64,000 bases of DNA. Origin: Oryzias latipes. Lineage: Eukaryota; Chordata; Actinopteri; Beloniformes; Adrianichthyidae. Of the stretch, positions 1-10,444 are shown piece by piece. How positions within the stretch are numbered: the first letter of the stretch is position 1; each line of letters starts with the position of its first letter. The DNA lies in assembly GCF_002234675.1 (NCBI RefSeq), contig NC_019875.2:24766299-24830298 (forward strand). The letters run 5' to 3'. The notes under the pieces were generated by a model that saw only the letters and a program-made list of their open reading frames with translations, was not told where the DNA came from and searched no databases. Both the position numbers and the translations under genes were made by a program.

Positions 1-1358
1 ATGTGTGCTTTTGCAAGAACACTGTGATTATCTTAATCCAAATGAGCATTTCTTCTGTTTAAGCTTTTTAACTACATCTAACTGTGGTTTATGACAACCA
101 AAACTCAGTGGACCTTCCTTCTTGGCCCATTTTTCCTCTGCATGACCGATTAGGAGTGCTCAGTGCAGAATGGCAGTGAAAAAAGGCAAAAACGCTTCAA
201 ATCTCACTAACACGGGTGTAATTATTTACCCAGCCACATTCAGAGGAACACCTGCTGACCTTATTCTGACACAAATACTTCAACTGAGACTTATCCTTCT
301 AGATAAACTTTTATTTAGGATTGTGAGAATGTTTATGAAAGCTGATCACTCTTTGATCCACTTTAATATTTAACTTGAGAGGCAATGTTTCATGATTTAC
401 CTGGACGGTTTAAAGTTTGGAACTGTTGGTTGACTGTTAAATTTTTAACAAGTCTAAAACACTTTTTAAAGGCATTTGAACATGAATTTTTTAGAGAATT
501 TTGAGACACTTCTGGGAATTTCACCAGCAAGGATTTTTCAAAATGCAACACAAAGCATTTTTCATTTTAGTTTCAAAAGGAGCATAAATTGATTTTACGT
601 GTTCCACAGATAAGAGCAGCTTTGGCGTGTTTACATCTTGATATGAATTGAAATTGGTGTGCCTGTGCTTTTGCCTGCCCCTGTTCTTGCTCTGCAAGCG
701 CAGATTGGCTCAGAAAAAGGAGACTCCTCTTTCCAACCCCCTCTGACTGAAGGGACACATTAGATCAACAAACCAGCTAAAACAAACCAACGTCAGCCGG
801 TTCTGAGCTGCCAAGTCGAGCAGGCTTTTACTGTTTCACCCAGTTCAAGAGTCAAGTAAACCACAAATGTGTCACAGAAACCAGTCATTCTTGAACCAAA
901 CTGAATCAAATGCTCTTTAACCTTGGGCAGAGAAACACTGTGGGCTAGTGACAGATGTTGTTATGGTATAACTTAAAGAAATGTTTTTTTACTATTGAAA
1001 AATGAAAAACATAAACATATAACAATAAATAAGATCTAATTATTTTTAATATTCATTCTTGTATAAGTTTTTTTCTTCTTCAGAGGTAATCATTATAAAG
1101 GAATCCTTCCAATATTGGAGAAAAAGTGCAAATTGTATTTGTCTGAAAGTAACTTGGAAAAAAGAAAACAGAAGGGAAAGGGACCCTATTTCTATTACAA
1201 CAGTTTGATCTGCTGCTCCTTCTTGCGTCAATTGACGCACAGGCCTTGCCCACCAGGTCAAAGACCTGCTTATTTTAAATGTGCACTCAAACTCACTGGC
1301 AGGCTCAGTTTCTCTGAGAGACCAGAGACCTTTGAAGGACCCTCTGGCCTAGGACACC
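1..1358. other. 5' flank of agxt
   Basis: No gene is recognised here. The DNA is AT-rich and the open frames are short and overlap on both strands, so I read them as chance. The last 150 bases probably form the agxt promoter. They hold a perfect 16-bp palindrome at 1224-1239 (TGCGTCAATTGACGCA), an AGGTCAAAG stretch at about 1255 that resembles an HNF4-type nuclear receptor half site, and a TTATTTTAAA stretch at about 1270. The transcription start was not located. Confidence 0.4.
1224..1239. promoter_or_regulatory. 16-bp perfect palindrome upstream of agxt
   Basis: TGCGTCAATTGACGCA is its own reverse complement and lies about 120 bp before the agxt start codon. Each half contains TGCGTCA, which resembles a bZIP (CREB/ATF or C/EBP type) half site. 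A related palindrome with a 1-bp spacer, TGCGTAA-T-TTACGCA, occurs at 1750-1764 in intron 1. That these are protein-binding sites is inference. Confidence 0.35.
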
Positions 1359-4300
1359 ATGATGCAACGGGCTTTGTTCAGCAGGAGCGTGCTGCTCGCT
1401 CAGCAGGCTGCAGCGGCTCTGGACAGCCCGCTGGTCGGGAAGAGCGCATCTGTAATGCAGCGCATGGATCACCGCTCCATGTCCTCGGTCACCATCCCGC
1501 CGCCAGCGTGCATGCTCCGGCCGCTTGAAGTTCCCATGCGTTATCTGTTCGGACCGGGACCCTCAAATGTTCCTCCACGAGTTTTGGCCTCGGGTTCCAG
1601 GCCAATTATTGGTCACCTGCATCCAGAAATGTATGAGGTAAAACCCTGACATCTAGATTTGTTTTCATGGTTTGTAAAATAACACTTGATGATTTGGAAA
1701 AAAGTTATTAAAGTGCTGAAAAGTAATCATCGACCATAGAAAAGTGTTGTGCGTAATTTACGCATCACTGCTGTCCCCTGAGACTAAAAACTTGAGTGTT
1801 TTTTTTCCATCTGGCTACAGATCATGAACGACATCAAGAAGGGGATCCAGTACGCATTCCAGACGGAAAATAACATGACGATAGCAATGAGTGGCTCCGG
1901 CCACGCTGCCATGGAGTGTGCGGTGTTCAACGTGGTGGAGCCTGGAGAGAGTGTCCTGGTGGCGGTCAACGGTATCTGGGGAGAGCGAGTGGCGGAAATT
2001 GCTGAACGGATGGGTAAGTGTATGTAGAACATGATTTTAGCAAACACTCAATTTGTTTGTTGTGTTGTTTTATTTTCTCTACCGATTAGTTTAAGAAATA
2101 AAACATCTAGCCAAGTTCATTTTCTTTTTTTCTTTTTTTGTCTGTAGGTGCTAATGTACACACAATAGTGAAAGCGCCTGGAGGATATTATACCAAGGAA
2201 GAAATTGAACAAGTTAGTAATATTCCTTTAGCCCAGGGGTGGGCAAACTTTTTCACTCGTGCCGTGGGCCACACAGGGTTCTAAAATTTGATGGAAAAGC
2301 CAAACCGGGAGCAGATGCAGAGTGTTTTGGTAATCCACCTCATCAGAGAGAAAATAACATGGAATCTGGACGAAAACATACTTTAATTTTGATTGTAAAT
2401 TAATATTAAAACAGAAATTTTGAGTTTTATTTTGAAGCTGTGGCTTTTGTTCTCACTATTTTTTTTCAAAACTTTATTGAAGATGTACAGGATACAAAAT
2501 CAAGTCAGTTTTTAATTACACAAATTAAAAAGAGTAAAAAAAATGTGCCAGGGGAACATAAAGAGCAAAGGAGAAAAAAATAAAAGATTATAAAAAAGAG
2601 CAGTAAAAGCAGTAAGTTGCTATCCTGTACATTTAAAAAATTCCAGGGTGTCAAAGGTTCTTATAGCTTTGGGGTTGGAAGAATATTTTATTGTTCTGAT
2701 ATATTGGCTTAACGTAATCATAAAAAGTTTGAATAAGGGCTTTTTTTCAGAAAATTTGCATTTATGAATATGGAATTTGGCTAGTATTAATAAAAGGTTA
2801 ATTAAATAGTATTCCCTTATTAGTGAATTATTAACTTAATAAAAAACAAATAATATATCCTTGTATACCAAATCAAATTTTTTATAAATTTTACATCGAA
2901 CAAAAGAGGTAAAGTCTTTCCAAAAAGTTGCTGTTTGGGGGTTTTGTTCTCATTATAGAGTCAATTACACCAAAGGATTGATGTCACTCGGAGAAAACGC
3001 AAATTTAGAGAAATGCTGCGTTCATGTGGTGTTTTCATGATCGGAAAAGTGACTGTCCGACTGAGAAAAAAAGACAAATCTACCAACACCACATGAGTGC
3101 AATGTAACTTTCTGCTTCTAGAAAAAGGTCGATTTTTTGTAGTCCAAAATCTATGGAGGAGACTCCAGAATTACGCAGAAAATAAAACATTAATGAGGAT
3201 TATTAAAATAATTTATTCCAGTTTGGCGTGTCAGATTGAATAGGTGAACCTGCTGCATATGACCCCCGGGACATTGTTTGCCCACCCCTGCTTTGGCCCA
3301 AAATATAACTGTGCTTTTAATCTGATGATTTTATTGTGTTTATTTTTGTTTCATGTATATTTAGTCTACCTGTTTTACAATTATAAAGTTTAATTTATTT
3401 CCTAAATCATGGCATGAAGCAAGTAACTGGTCTTTTTCTGTTCCTCTCAAGGCTATTGAGAAACACAAGCCTGTCTTGTTTTTCCTCACACATGGAGAGT
3501 CCTCTGCTGGCCTCTGTCACCCAGTAGATGGCATTGGAGACATCTGTAGAAAGTACGGCTCCTGACAAACATGTTTCAACCATAAATACTTCTTATTACT
3601 CACTGCTCGCTGTTTCATCTCCAACAGAAATAACTGCCTCTTCCTGGTCGACACAGTTGCATCACTTGGAGCAGCACCAATTTTTATGGACAAACAAAGT
3701 AATGCAATAGTATACATTGAAGAAAAAATGAAATTCAACCTCCCTTGCATGATATTTAAGCTTTTACTTCTTTTCTAAGAAATTGACATCCTGTACACTG
3801 GTTCTCAGAAGGCACTAAATGCACCTCCTGGCACAGCACCCATCTCTTTTAATGACAGAGCATGGTAAGAACTGCTTATTTCTGCACTTTGCCTTCTATA
3901 TGTGTTCAAATTTCCCTAAAGACTGATAATATTTGATTTCTTGACAGCTACAAGATGTTTAACAGAAAAACAAAACCAATATCCTACCTCTTTGACATGA
4001 CACATCTGTCCAACTACTGGGGCTGCGATGGAAATACAGTCAGAGCGTATGTTTAAACCAAAGCCACGCAACGTCACTAAATATACAAGATAAAAACGGA
4101 ACAGTTTTGCTCTGTTTTTTTTTTAGATATCATCATACTGGGCCGGTGTCTGGATTTTTCGCCCTGAGGGAAAGTTTAGCGATTCTCGCCGAAAAGGTAA
4201 ATAGATATTCCACAACTTTACCTCTTTGCCAAATAGCTGAGGAAAAAAAACTTTCTATATCATGTTCTCTCTTATAGTATTATTATAGTATAATTCTTAT

Positions 4301-5368
4301 AGTATTTGCAATTAAGACAAAAAATAAAGCCTGTTAATTCCTAAAATAAAATATAAAATAAAAAAAACTTTTAGTCGCAGAACAAGTAAACATTGTCATA
4401 ATTTCCTCTTTGTCACTTGTGAGTTATTTAAAGGGTTTCTAAATGCATCAAATCATTGTTGTCTCTAATCATTTGGATTACTGACGGAGCCTTTGTCTTT
4501 ATCTAGGGGTTGGAAGAGTCTTGGAGGAAACACAAAGAGGTAGCAGCCTACCTGTACAAAGGGCTGGAGGATCTTGGTCTCAAGCTTTTTATCCCTGATA
4601 GGGTGAGGTAGATAGTTTTTCAAGTGTTTGTGCCTCATAAAACTATTATTGATAAAAAAAAAAAAAATGACACGAAAAGATGAGTTCAACCAGCTAGTTT
4701 TTAAAAGTGATGTTTATTTTTTTCTTCTCTGTGTGTGCTAAATGTGTCCTTTCTGCAGGATTTGAGGCTTCCCTCCGTTACCACGATAGCAATCCCTGAA
4801 GGTTACGACTGGAGGGAGATGCTGGGCTACATAATGAAACACCACCAGATGGAAATGACAGGAGGACTGGGGCCTTCTATCGGCATGGTAAGTTAGAGGT
4901 GATCAAGCAGAGTTTTGCCTGCTTAGGTTTTACATCTGACCAATATTCCCATGATTGATGGCTTCAAAATTCTACTTCAGGTTAAAATTTATTTCAGTTC
5001 CCCATCAATCAAGCTATTTATTATGGACTACATTTCAGTGTATTTCCTAATTTTACATTCTTTAGCAAATACAGATATTAATATTACTAAACTGTATCAT
5101 GGCTTCTGAGATTTATGTTAAAGTGAAATTACCAATCTGGTCTAAAGGCAGATTTTACAGCGAAAGCAGGTTCATCAAGCATAACGGTTTCCTGATTCAT
5201 CTTGCTGAGTCACTGCAGACATTGCTTTGTGCCTGCCTTTTCCACCTCTCTTTGCATTAGGTGATGAGGATCGGATTAATGGGATACAACTGTGAAAAGA
5301 CTAATGCTGACAAAGCACTTCATGCCCTGGCAGATGCTCTGAAGAACTGCAAAAAGAGCAAGGCTTAA
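1359..5368 (+). CDS. agxt: Alanine-glyoxylate aminotransferase, mitochondrial-type leader
   Basis: A PLP enzyme that converts glyoxylate and alanine to glycine and pyruvate. Eleven coding exons join in frame: 1359-1637, 1821-2013, 2148-2212, 3452-3552, 3628-3698, 3780-3864, 3948-4046, 4127-4196, 4507-4602, 4759-4887, 5261-5368. The product is 431 aa; the human enzyme has 392. Family marks are FGPGPSN (64-70), HGESS, VDTVAS with the PLP-ring Asp at 221, and TGSQKALN with the Schiff-base Lys at 247. All are shifted by 38 relative to human. The extra N-terminus ([16 protein letters not shown]) is rich in Arg, Ala and Leu, with no acidic residue before Asp22, as in mitochondrial presequences. Met41 lies about where the human peroxisomal start falls. 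The C-terminus is SKA, a poor match to PTS1, so the main isoform is probably mitochondrial. Intron 3 carries nested transposons. The start is the first of two adjacent ATGs. Confidence 0.95.
2234..3290. mobile_element. Non-autonomous hAT-type DNA transposon in agxt intron 3
   Basis: The left end CAGGGGTGGGCAAAC and the right end GTTTGCCCACCCCTG are perfect 15-bp inverted repeats. The flanks are an 8-bp target duplication with one mismatch: CTTTAGCC at 2226-2233 and CTTTGGCC at 3291-3298. CAGGGGTGGGCAAA termini with 8-bp duplications are typical of hAT (Charlie-like) elements. No transposase frame is visible, so it was moved in trans. The interior has been enlarged by a later L1 insertion at 2460-2941. 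Confidence 0.85.
2460..2941 (-). mobile_element. 5'-truncated L1 LINE nested in the hAT element
   Basis: Read on the minus strand, this is an L1-type 3' end. A frame of about 55 codons ending in a stop contains [18 protein letters not shown], the usual C-terminal signature of L1 ORF2. It is followed by a 3' UTR, AATAAA and a short A tail. Target-site duplications of 15 bp flank it: TTTTGTTCTCACTAT at 2445-2459 and TTTTGTTCTCATTAT at 2942-2956, with one mismatch. The preserved frame and nearly identical duplications suggest moderate age. It inserted after the hAT element. Confidence 0.8.
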
Positions 5369-5544
5369 AAGCTCACATTCCCAGAGTGCTGACTGTATGT
5401 CCATCCATCAATTAAACAACAAGTGTCTCCTCGTGGAAGACAGATGATATAATGTGAAAAAATATATAATTTTTTGTGGTTTTCTCCACAAGGATTTTAG
5501 ATTAGTCCTATTGTATAAATTGGTAAAGTAGTTGTAGTTTTAAA

Positions 5545-5603
5545 AATAAAAGTATTGATATTGTCATATGACTCATGCTGAGTGCACTTACAATGTCAAT
5601 AAA
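5545..5603 (+). terminator. Poly(A) signals of agxt
   Basis: Two AATAAA hexamers lie 177 and 230 bases past the agxt stop, at 5545-5550 and 5598-5603. They put the transcript end at about 5565-5625, only about 75 bp before the presumed promoter of the next gene. Confidence 0.65.
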
Positions 5604-5694
5604 GACATTATTTTATCAAATATTTGTCTCCCTTCAATGTGTGGAAACAGGGAAAGTTCAATCTGTTTTAGGTAACTATCCTGAAAAGCACACT

Positions 5695-5715
5695 GCATTA
5701 CCCACAATGCTCAGC
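5695..5715 (+). promoter_or_regulatory. Staf/ZNF143-like promoter motif of the nitrobindin gene
   Basis: TTACCCACAATGCTCAGCG resembles the known Staf/ZNF143 site (core ACCCANAATGC), an element of TATA-less promoters close to transcription starts. It lies about 100 bp upstream of the first coding exon at 5809 and just after the agxt poly(A) signals, which fits a compact promoter between tandem genes. The match was made by eye. Confidence 0.45.
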
Positions 5716-5808
5716 GATGAAGAACAGCGGAAGTTGTTAGTTTTTGCTTGCCTCATAGTCGCTGACTACATTGAATCGTGCAGTCAAGTCTCGTAACAGA
5801 ATTCATGA

Positions 5809-8800
5809 ATGGCGTGTCCTTTTGAACCTAATGGTATGTTTATTTTTTGTCTTCAATGTTTGATAAAATAGCATAATATTGTTAATGTCATAGTCTACAA
5901 CCGCGAAACAAGTGCAGCTGTAAACTAACTTCATTATTACGTGTTTTGTACATCTCTAATTCACTATCTCACCGTTTTTTGTTAAATTAAATATGAACGA
6001 TGTTTATTTGTCCTTAGTACAAAACATTACTAATATGTGAGCTTTGTCGCAAGAGTTTAGATTTGTTGTCATCAATGAATGAAAGCAGTCCATGGTGTTT
6101 CTGGTTTTTGACCTTGAGTTGCATTCAATGTACCTCGAACACGACAACACCAAATCTTTAATTTTTAAGTAATTTTCGTTGCCTAACTAATTAATCGTAA
6201 AAAAAACCTAAGTATAAATCTTTTATTTTGTTTTTATTGGTTAAAGAAAGTAATTTAATACATATCATCGATCAAAAAGGGCTCTTCTGTTGTCCCTTAT
6301 TATGCCAGATTGTCAGACTGTAACATGGCTGACTTTTTTTTCTTGTGGATTTGTTTTTAATAATAATTGAAACTCCAATTAGATGTAAATATATAACTGC
6401 AGTAACGACGATCACTTCCTTTAAAAATCTTGTTCGCAAAAATAGTCTGACACGCTACTGCCCCCTTGTGGAGATAGGTATTCATTACAGTTTGGTTAGA
6501 TTTCTAGATCTTGAACTCCTTGTACATGTTTTCTCTTGCTCTTAAACTCAAATGTTCTAATTTTTTTCATCTTTTTTCATTAATCTCTTCGGGGTATCTA
6601 GCACCATACTCAAAAAATACTTTTTTTTCTTATAAAGTGTTGCTTTATATATATTTTTCAACTGTCCCTTGCTGCAGCATTTTCCCCTCCTAAAGTCTGC
6701 TCTTTGAATTTTATTTAAATATAATAGTTTTTAAATAAAGCCCAGTTAACAAGACTTTTGGAAACCAATGACTGGTGTATTGTTATTGTGGTGCTTAATG
6801 GCACAAAAGGTTTAAGGATCTTGCAGTGACTAGAACATATGACTGTGACACAAATTTATCAGAATGATGAAGATTAGGGGTTTGGTTAGGGATGACCCTT
6901 TTGACACGGACACTTCAGCTCTTGTTTCACCTTTTTAAAGCAGAGTGGTTTGGCACAATGTTTCAGGGCGTGTGTCAACTAGTGCAGATCAGGTGGTTCA
7001 TGACGTATGAAGCCCCGAATGCATTGTTTAGTCAAACCAGACTTCAGATGTCAATTGTTTTTGAACACTTGGGCGTGCGGTTCTCAATACAAATGAATCC
7101 CAAACTACGTTTCCCCACTAGTTCTGTTGTTTACCCTGAATTGGAATCAATATCAGTTCATTGCACTTTACCATGGCTCCTGGTTAAAAAAAATATTGGG
7201 ATCATTTCAACTTCGTTTCTCCTATTTAAGGCAATACATAGATAGGTATGTCTGCCATTTTAAAAAGGAATCCTTTAGATCCTTTCCTTTCAGTTTTTAG
7301 GTGCAGTGATTGATTTGCACGCATGAATTGGTCTTCATGATAATGCAACCTCCATGATGCGACACCTCCTGTGCATCCATTATGTTGAAACCCCATAATC
7401 AATAAACCAAACCTTCAATCCTCCCCATTTTGGTAATCATAAATATATCATGGCGATGATACAAAATCATCTCACAGATGGCTCAATGACTAACTTGATG
7501 GCATTTGCATCCAAAGATCATGAGTTCTAAACCAGCATTATACAGTTTTACCCTTCGTTTATTCTCTTCTTGTGATGTATGTTTTGCAGTGTCAAAGCAC
7601 TTCTCACAGAAATGGTCACACATTGTGTTTTACGCTTTTTCATTATTATTTCCACGTTGAAGTGTTACAAGGATATGGAGCAGATGATCTACGTCCAGTC
7701 CACCACCAGATGTCGCTGTTCTGTGTTGTTTCAAAGCCCCAAATGGTTGATTTATTTTTCCAGCACAACTACATGAACCCTGAGGAAGCTTCATGGGGCT
7801 CCTACTCCCATCCCTAGTTTTGGACATTAGTTTTTGTTAGTTTTTCTTTTCTTTCTATTTTTTTTTATGCCAGTGGCATCTGGTATATCTGTGAATGCTT
7901 TTTGAAAACCATGCAGGTCCTTGATTCATATCTTGGTGCTCGTTCGATTTTTACTGAGACTTGTTGGCACATGCAAAAGACCCATAGCTCTGGATTAGCT
8001 TCAACACGCGTGTGATGGATACACTAGAAGGGGCGTTCAGCAGAACAGACTATGCAAGCATCAGCCTAAACTGCTTTGTGATCAAAAAGAGAAGTTTGAG
8101 GCTCAGGAGATGTGGTTAGACTGCAGACAAACATGAACAGTAATCCAACAGGGCCTTTCATATTCAATGCTAAAGGAAAACACGCTGTCCATGAAAGCGG
8201 GTGATGACATTTCTTAGGTGAATTTTGTGTAAAATTGGCATGTTTTCATTCTTATGAAGATATCTGCAGATATATCTACCCCTCAGTGTAGGGGAAAAAA
8301 GAGCTCACAAAATTCTGAGTGGGCTGACGATGTAAAGCAGAGAGAAAGCAAGAGTGTTGTTTTTGGTGACACCTCCACAGCTGACTGTACTTCTGTTAAA
8401 ATCCTGACTATCTCTTCTTAAATGAACAGATTGACAAAAACATTAACTGATTGAGCTTCTACCACTTGCGCCTTTTAGCCAAAGTTAACCTTCCCTGAGC
8501 CACAGTGATCTCAAAACAGCGATCCGCGCCCTGATTACCATTCAAATCGATCATTGTAACTCTGTGCTTTGGTGTCACTCAGCGATCACTTCACCGCCTC
8601 CACTTAGTGCAGAATGCAGCAGCACGACTTAACCGGAACATCCAGACGAGCATCACTGCGGTGCTCACTGGCCCTCTGTCCATCTTAGAGCTCAGTTTAA
8701 ATGTTTACTGCTTGTTTTGAAAGCTCTTCATTGTCTTGCCCCAGTTTACTTAAAGGAGATATGTAACTGTTTAACTCCACCCCTAGAGTTTTAAGGTTTT

Positions 8801-10444
8801 CATGCCTGTATCTGCATCAGGGGCTCGGTTCACGGCAGAAACACTTGGATGACCGACTTTTTCTTTGCATGATATCACCCCTAAACAGCTTTAAATTCCC
8901 ACTCCGATCATATTTTGATCTATTTAATTTTTTTTTTATTATTATTATGATTATGCCGTTTCTAGGCAACATTTTAAAAAAAACTGTGTAATTTTTTAGA
9001 GCAAACAGTTTCTGCAGAGCGGCTTTAGTTCATTAGAAGTTCCTTTCTGAGCTGTGGACAGGACCGGTGGTGTTCCTGACATCCATCTGTTTCCACGCTC
9101 TGCCACTAGCTTACTGCCCCTCACACCCAGAAATGCCATTTTAATCTTAATTTTCTTTATATATGTCCTCCATCATGAGAAAAGGGACAAAAGGACATGT
9201 TAAATACACCAAAAACAACATTTTATTTAGTGGGTCTGTAAATGAAACTAAAAATGTACTTTTTAAAAATTGATTTTAATACTCTGTAGTTGGTGGCATC
9301 TTATTTTCTTTTATTCATTTTAATAAAGTATTATTATATAATATTTAATTTCTCCCTTTTTTGTAAAGCACTTTAGCACCCTGATGGGGTTGGAAAGGTC
9401 TATAGAAATAAAGTTTTGTTCATTCAAGGATTCAAATTCGGAAAGGCTTCGGTTGAAACCACTCAACTTCTCCGGGTCCTGGTTGTGTTTGTCTTGGTTC
9501 AAAACGGCTTTCAAATTCATGAAGTACTTGTATGATTCCAGCCTCAGCAGAGCTGAACCCAGCTGTTCGCTCTCTGGAGTGGCTGCTGGGCTCCTGGGAG
9601 AGCGATGAACCCGGAGAAGGCACCTTTTCATCCATCAAACCCTTCCGATACACTGAGAAGCTGCATTTCAGCCACGTGGGGCAGCCAGTCATCAATTTCA
9701 TGTAGGCTACTGCAATTTAACTCAAATTCCACATTTCCTACAGCTGATTGCTCTCTGATTTTGTTTTCAGGTTCAACGCCTTTAATGCAGAATCAAACAA
9801 GCCCCTTCACAGAGAATGTGGTTTTATTCGAATGCAGCCCGGCACCAACAAAGTGGCTTTCATCATTGCACAGAACTCAGGTAGATCTCCTGCTGCCGGC
9901 CATCAAGAGTTTCTATTGTTGATCAAAAATCTGGATATTGCAGTATTTTGTCAGAAAAGAAAGCATGATGATATTTATGTACTGCCTCTGTTTGGTTCAG
10001 TTTAGTCAAAAGATGAGGCCACAGCAAATATGGAAGAACAGACCATTTTCAAATGTTGTTATTGAACTTTGAAAACTTGATCTTGCACGTCTTTGTCGTG
10101 CTCTGGGTAACTTTTCTTGCGCAGGTTTGGTAGAGATCGAGGAGGGAGAGCTCACAGGGCAGCAGTTGAACCTCCAGAGCAAGAGCGTTGCCAGAATCTC
10201 CTTCGCCAAAGAGCCACATGTGCTGCAGGTACATGTGGTCTTCTGCACTTATTTACAAAAAGGAAAAGGTTAGCTAATCGCTGCATCACAATTATAAAAT
10301 GTGTTGTTCCTTTTTTTTTTTTTTTAGATTTGTCGTGTCTTCAAGCTGCAATCAGATGGGAGGCTGGAGCAGACAGTTTCCATGGCAACAGACAACCAGC
10401 CACTGGCTCAACACTTGCACATCACCTACCGTCGCTCTTCCTGA
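5809..10444 (+). CDS. thap4: Stand-alone nitrobindin (THAP4 C-terminal domain, no THAP finger)
   Basis: Encodes a small heme beta-barrel of the nitrobindin family, reported to bind ferric heme and to react with nitric oxide or peroxynitrite. Coding exons 5809-5833, 9548-9701, 9771-9880, 10125-10228 and 10328-10444 join in frame to 169 aa. The product begins MACPFEPNAELNPAV and runs through LEWLLGSWES, HFSHVGQPVINFM, HRECGFIRMQPGTNKVAF, ARISFAKEPHV and QHLHITYRRSS, collinear with the human THAP4 C-terminal domain. The QHLH histidine matches the known heme ligand. No zinc-binding THAP domain is encoded upstream, and agxt ends about 200 bp away, so there is little room for one. An overlapping 6-codon uORF starts 4 nt before the chosen ATG. 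An alternative start at 9532 would skip exon 1 but fits the family less well. AATAAA lies at 10849. Confidence 0.85.
8460..8775 (+). mobile_element. Decayed LINE (L2/Rex-like) reverse transcriptase fragment
   Basis: The DNA resembles the 3' part of a fish LINE reverse transcriptase. Stretches such as TGCAGAATGCAGCAGCACG and GCCCCAGTTTACTTAAAGG correspond to the familiar 'QNAAAR...LAPSYLKE' region. The frame is interrupted in several places and no ends are visible. I cannot separate L2 from Rex clades by eye. Confidence 0.5.
8930..9240. repeat. Truncated copy of the AGACCCACT-ended MITE family
   Basis: This copy shares the segment ATATATGTCCTCCATCATG and a terminal AGTGGGTCT with the longer copy at 54824-55335. 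The left terminus is not recognisable. The middle part differs between copies. Confidence 0.5.

Larger units (their letters stand above)
5834..9547 (+). other. 3.7-kb first intron of the nitrobindin gene
   Basis: Donor ATG|GTATGT at 5834 and acceptor CAG at 9547. The interior is AT-rich and has no supported gene. A decayed LINE fragment (about 8460-8775) and a MITE remnant (about 8930-9240) are recognised. The rest, including several frames of 60-117 codons at 6345-7820, shows no family motif and I read it as non-coding. The acceptor sits in a CAGCAG repeat, so use of the second AG would remove one residue. Confidence 0.6.

Noticed and set aside
1115-1528. 137-codon plus-strand frame overlapping the agxt start
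   Set aside because: It is in a different frame from the well-supported agxt exon and has no domain; a shadow frame.
7480-7540. Degenerate tRNA-like stretch in nitrobindin intron 1
   Set aside because: Only weak box-like words were seen and no SINE body follows, so it is not reported as an element.
6345-7820. Several frames of 60-117 codons in nitrobindin intron 1
   Set aside because: They lie in a spliced-out intron, share no motif and overlap each other in different frames.
9320-9701. Minus-strand frames of 89-103 codons over nitrobindin exon 2
   Set aside because: Antisense shadows of a coding exon; no family motif.
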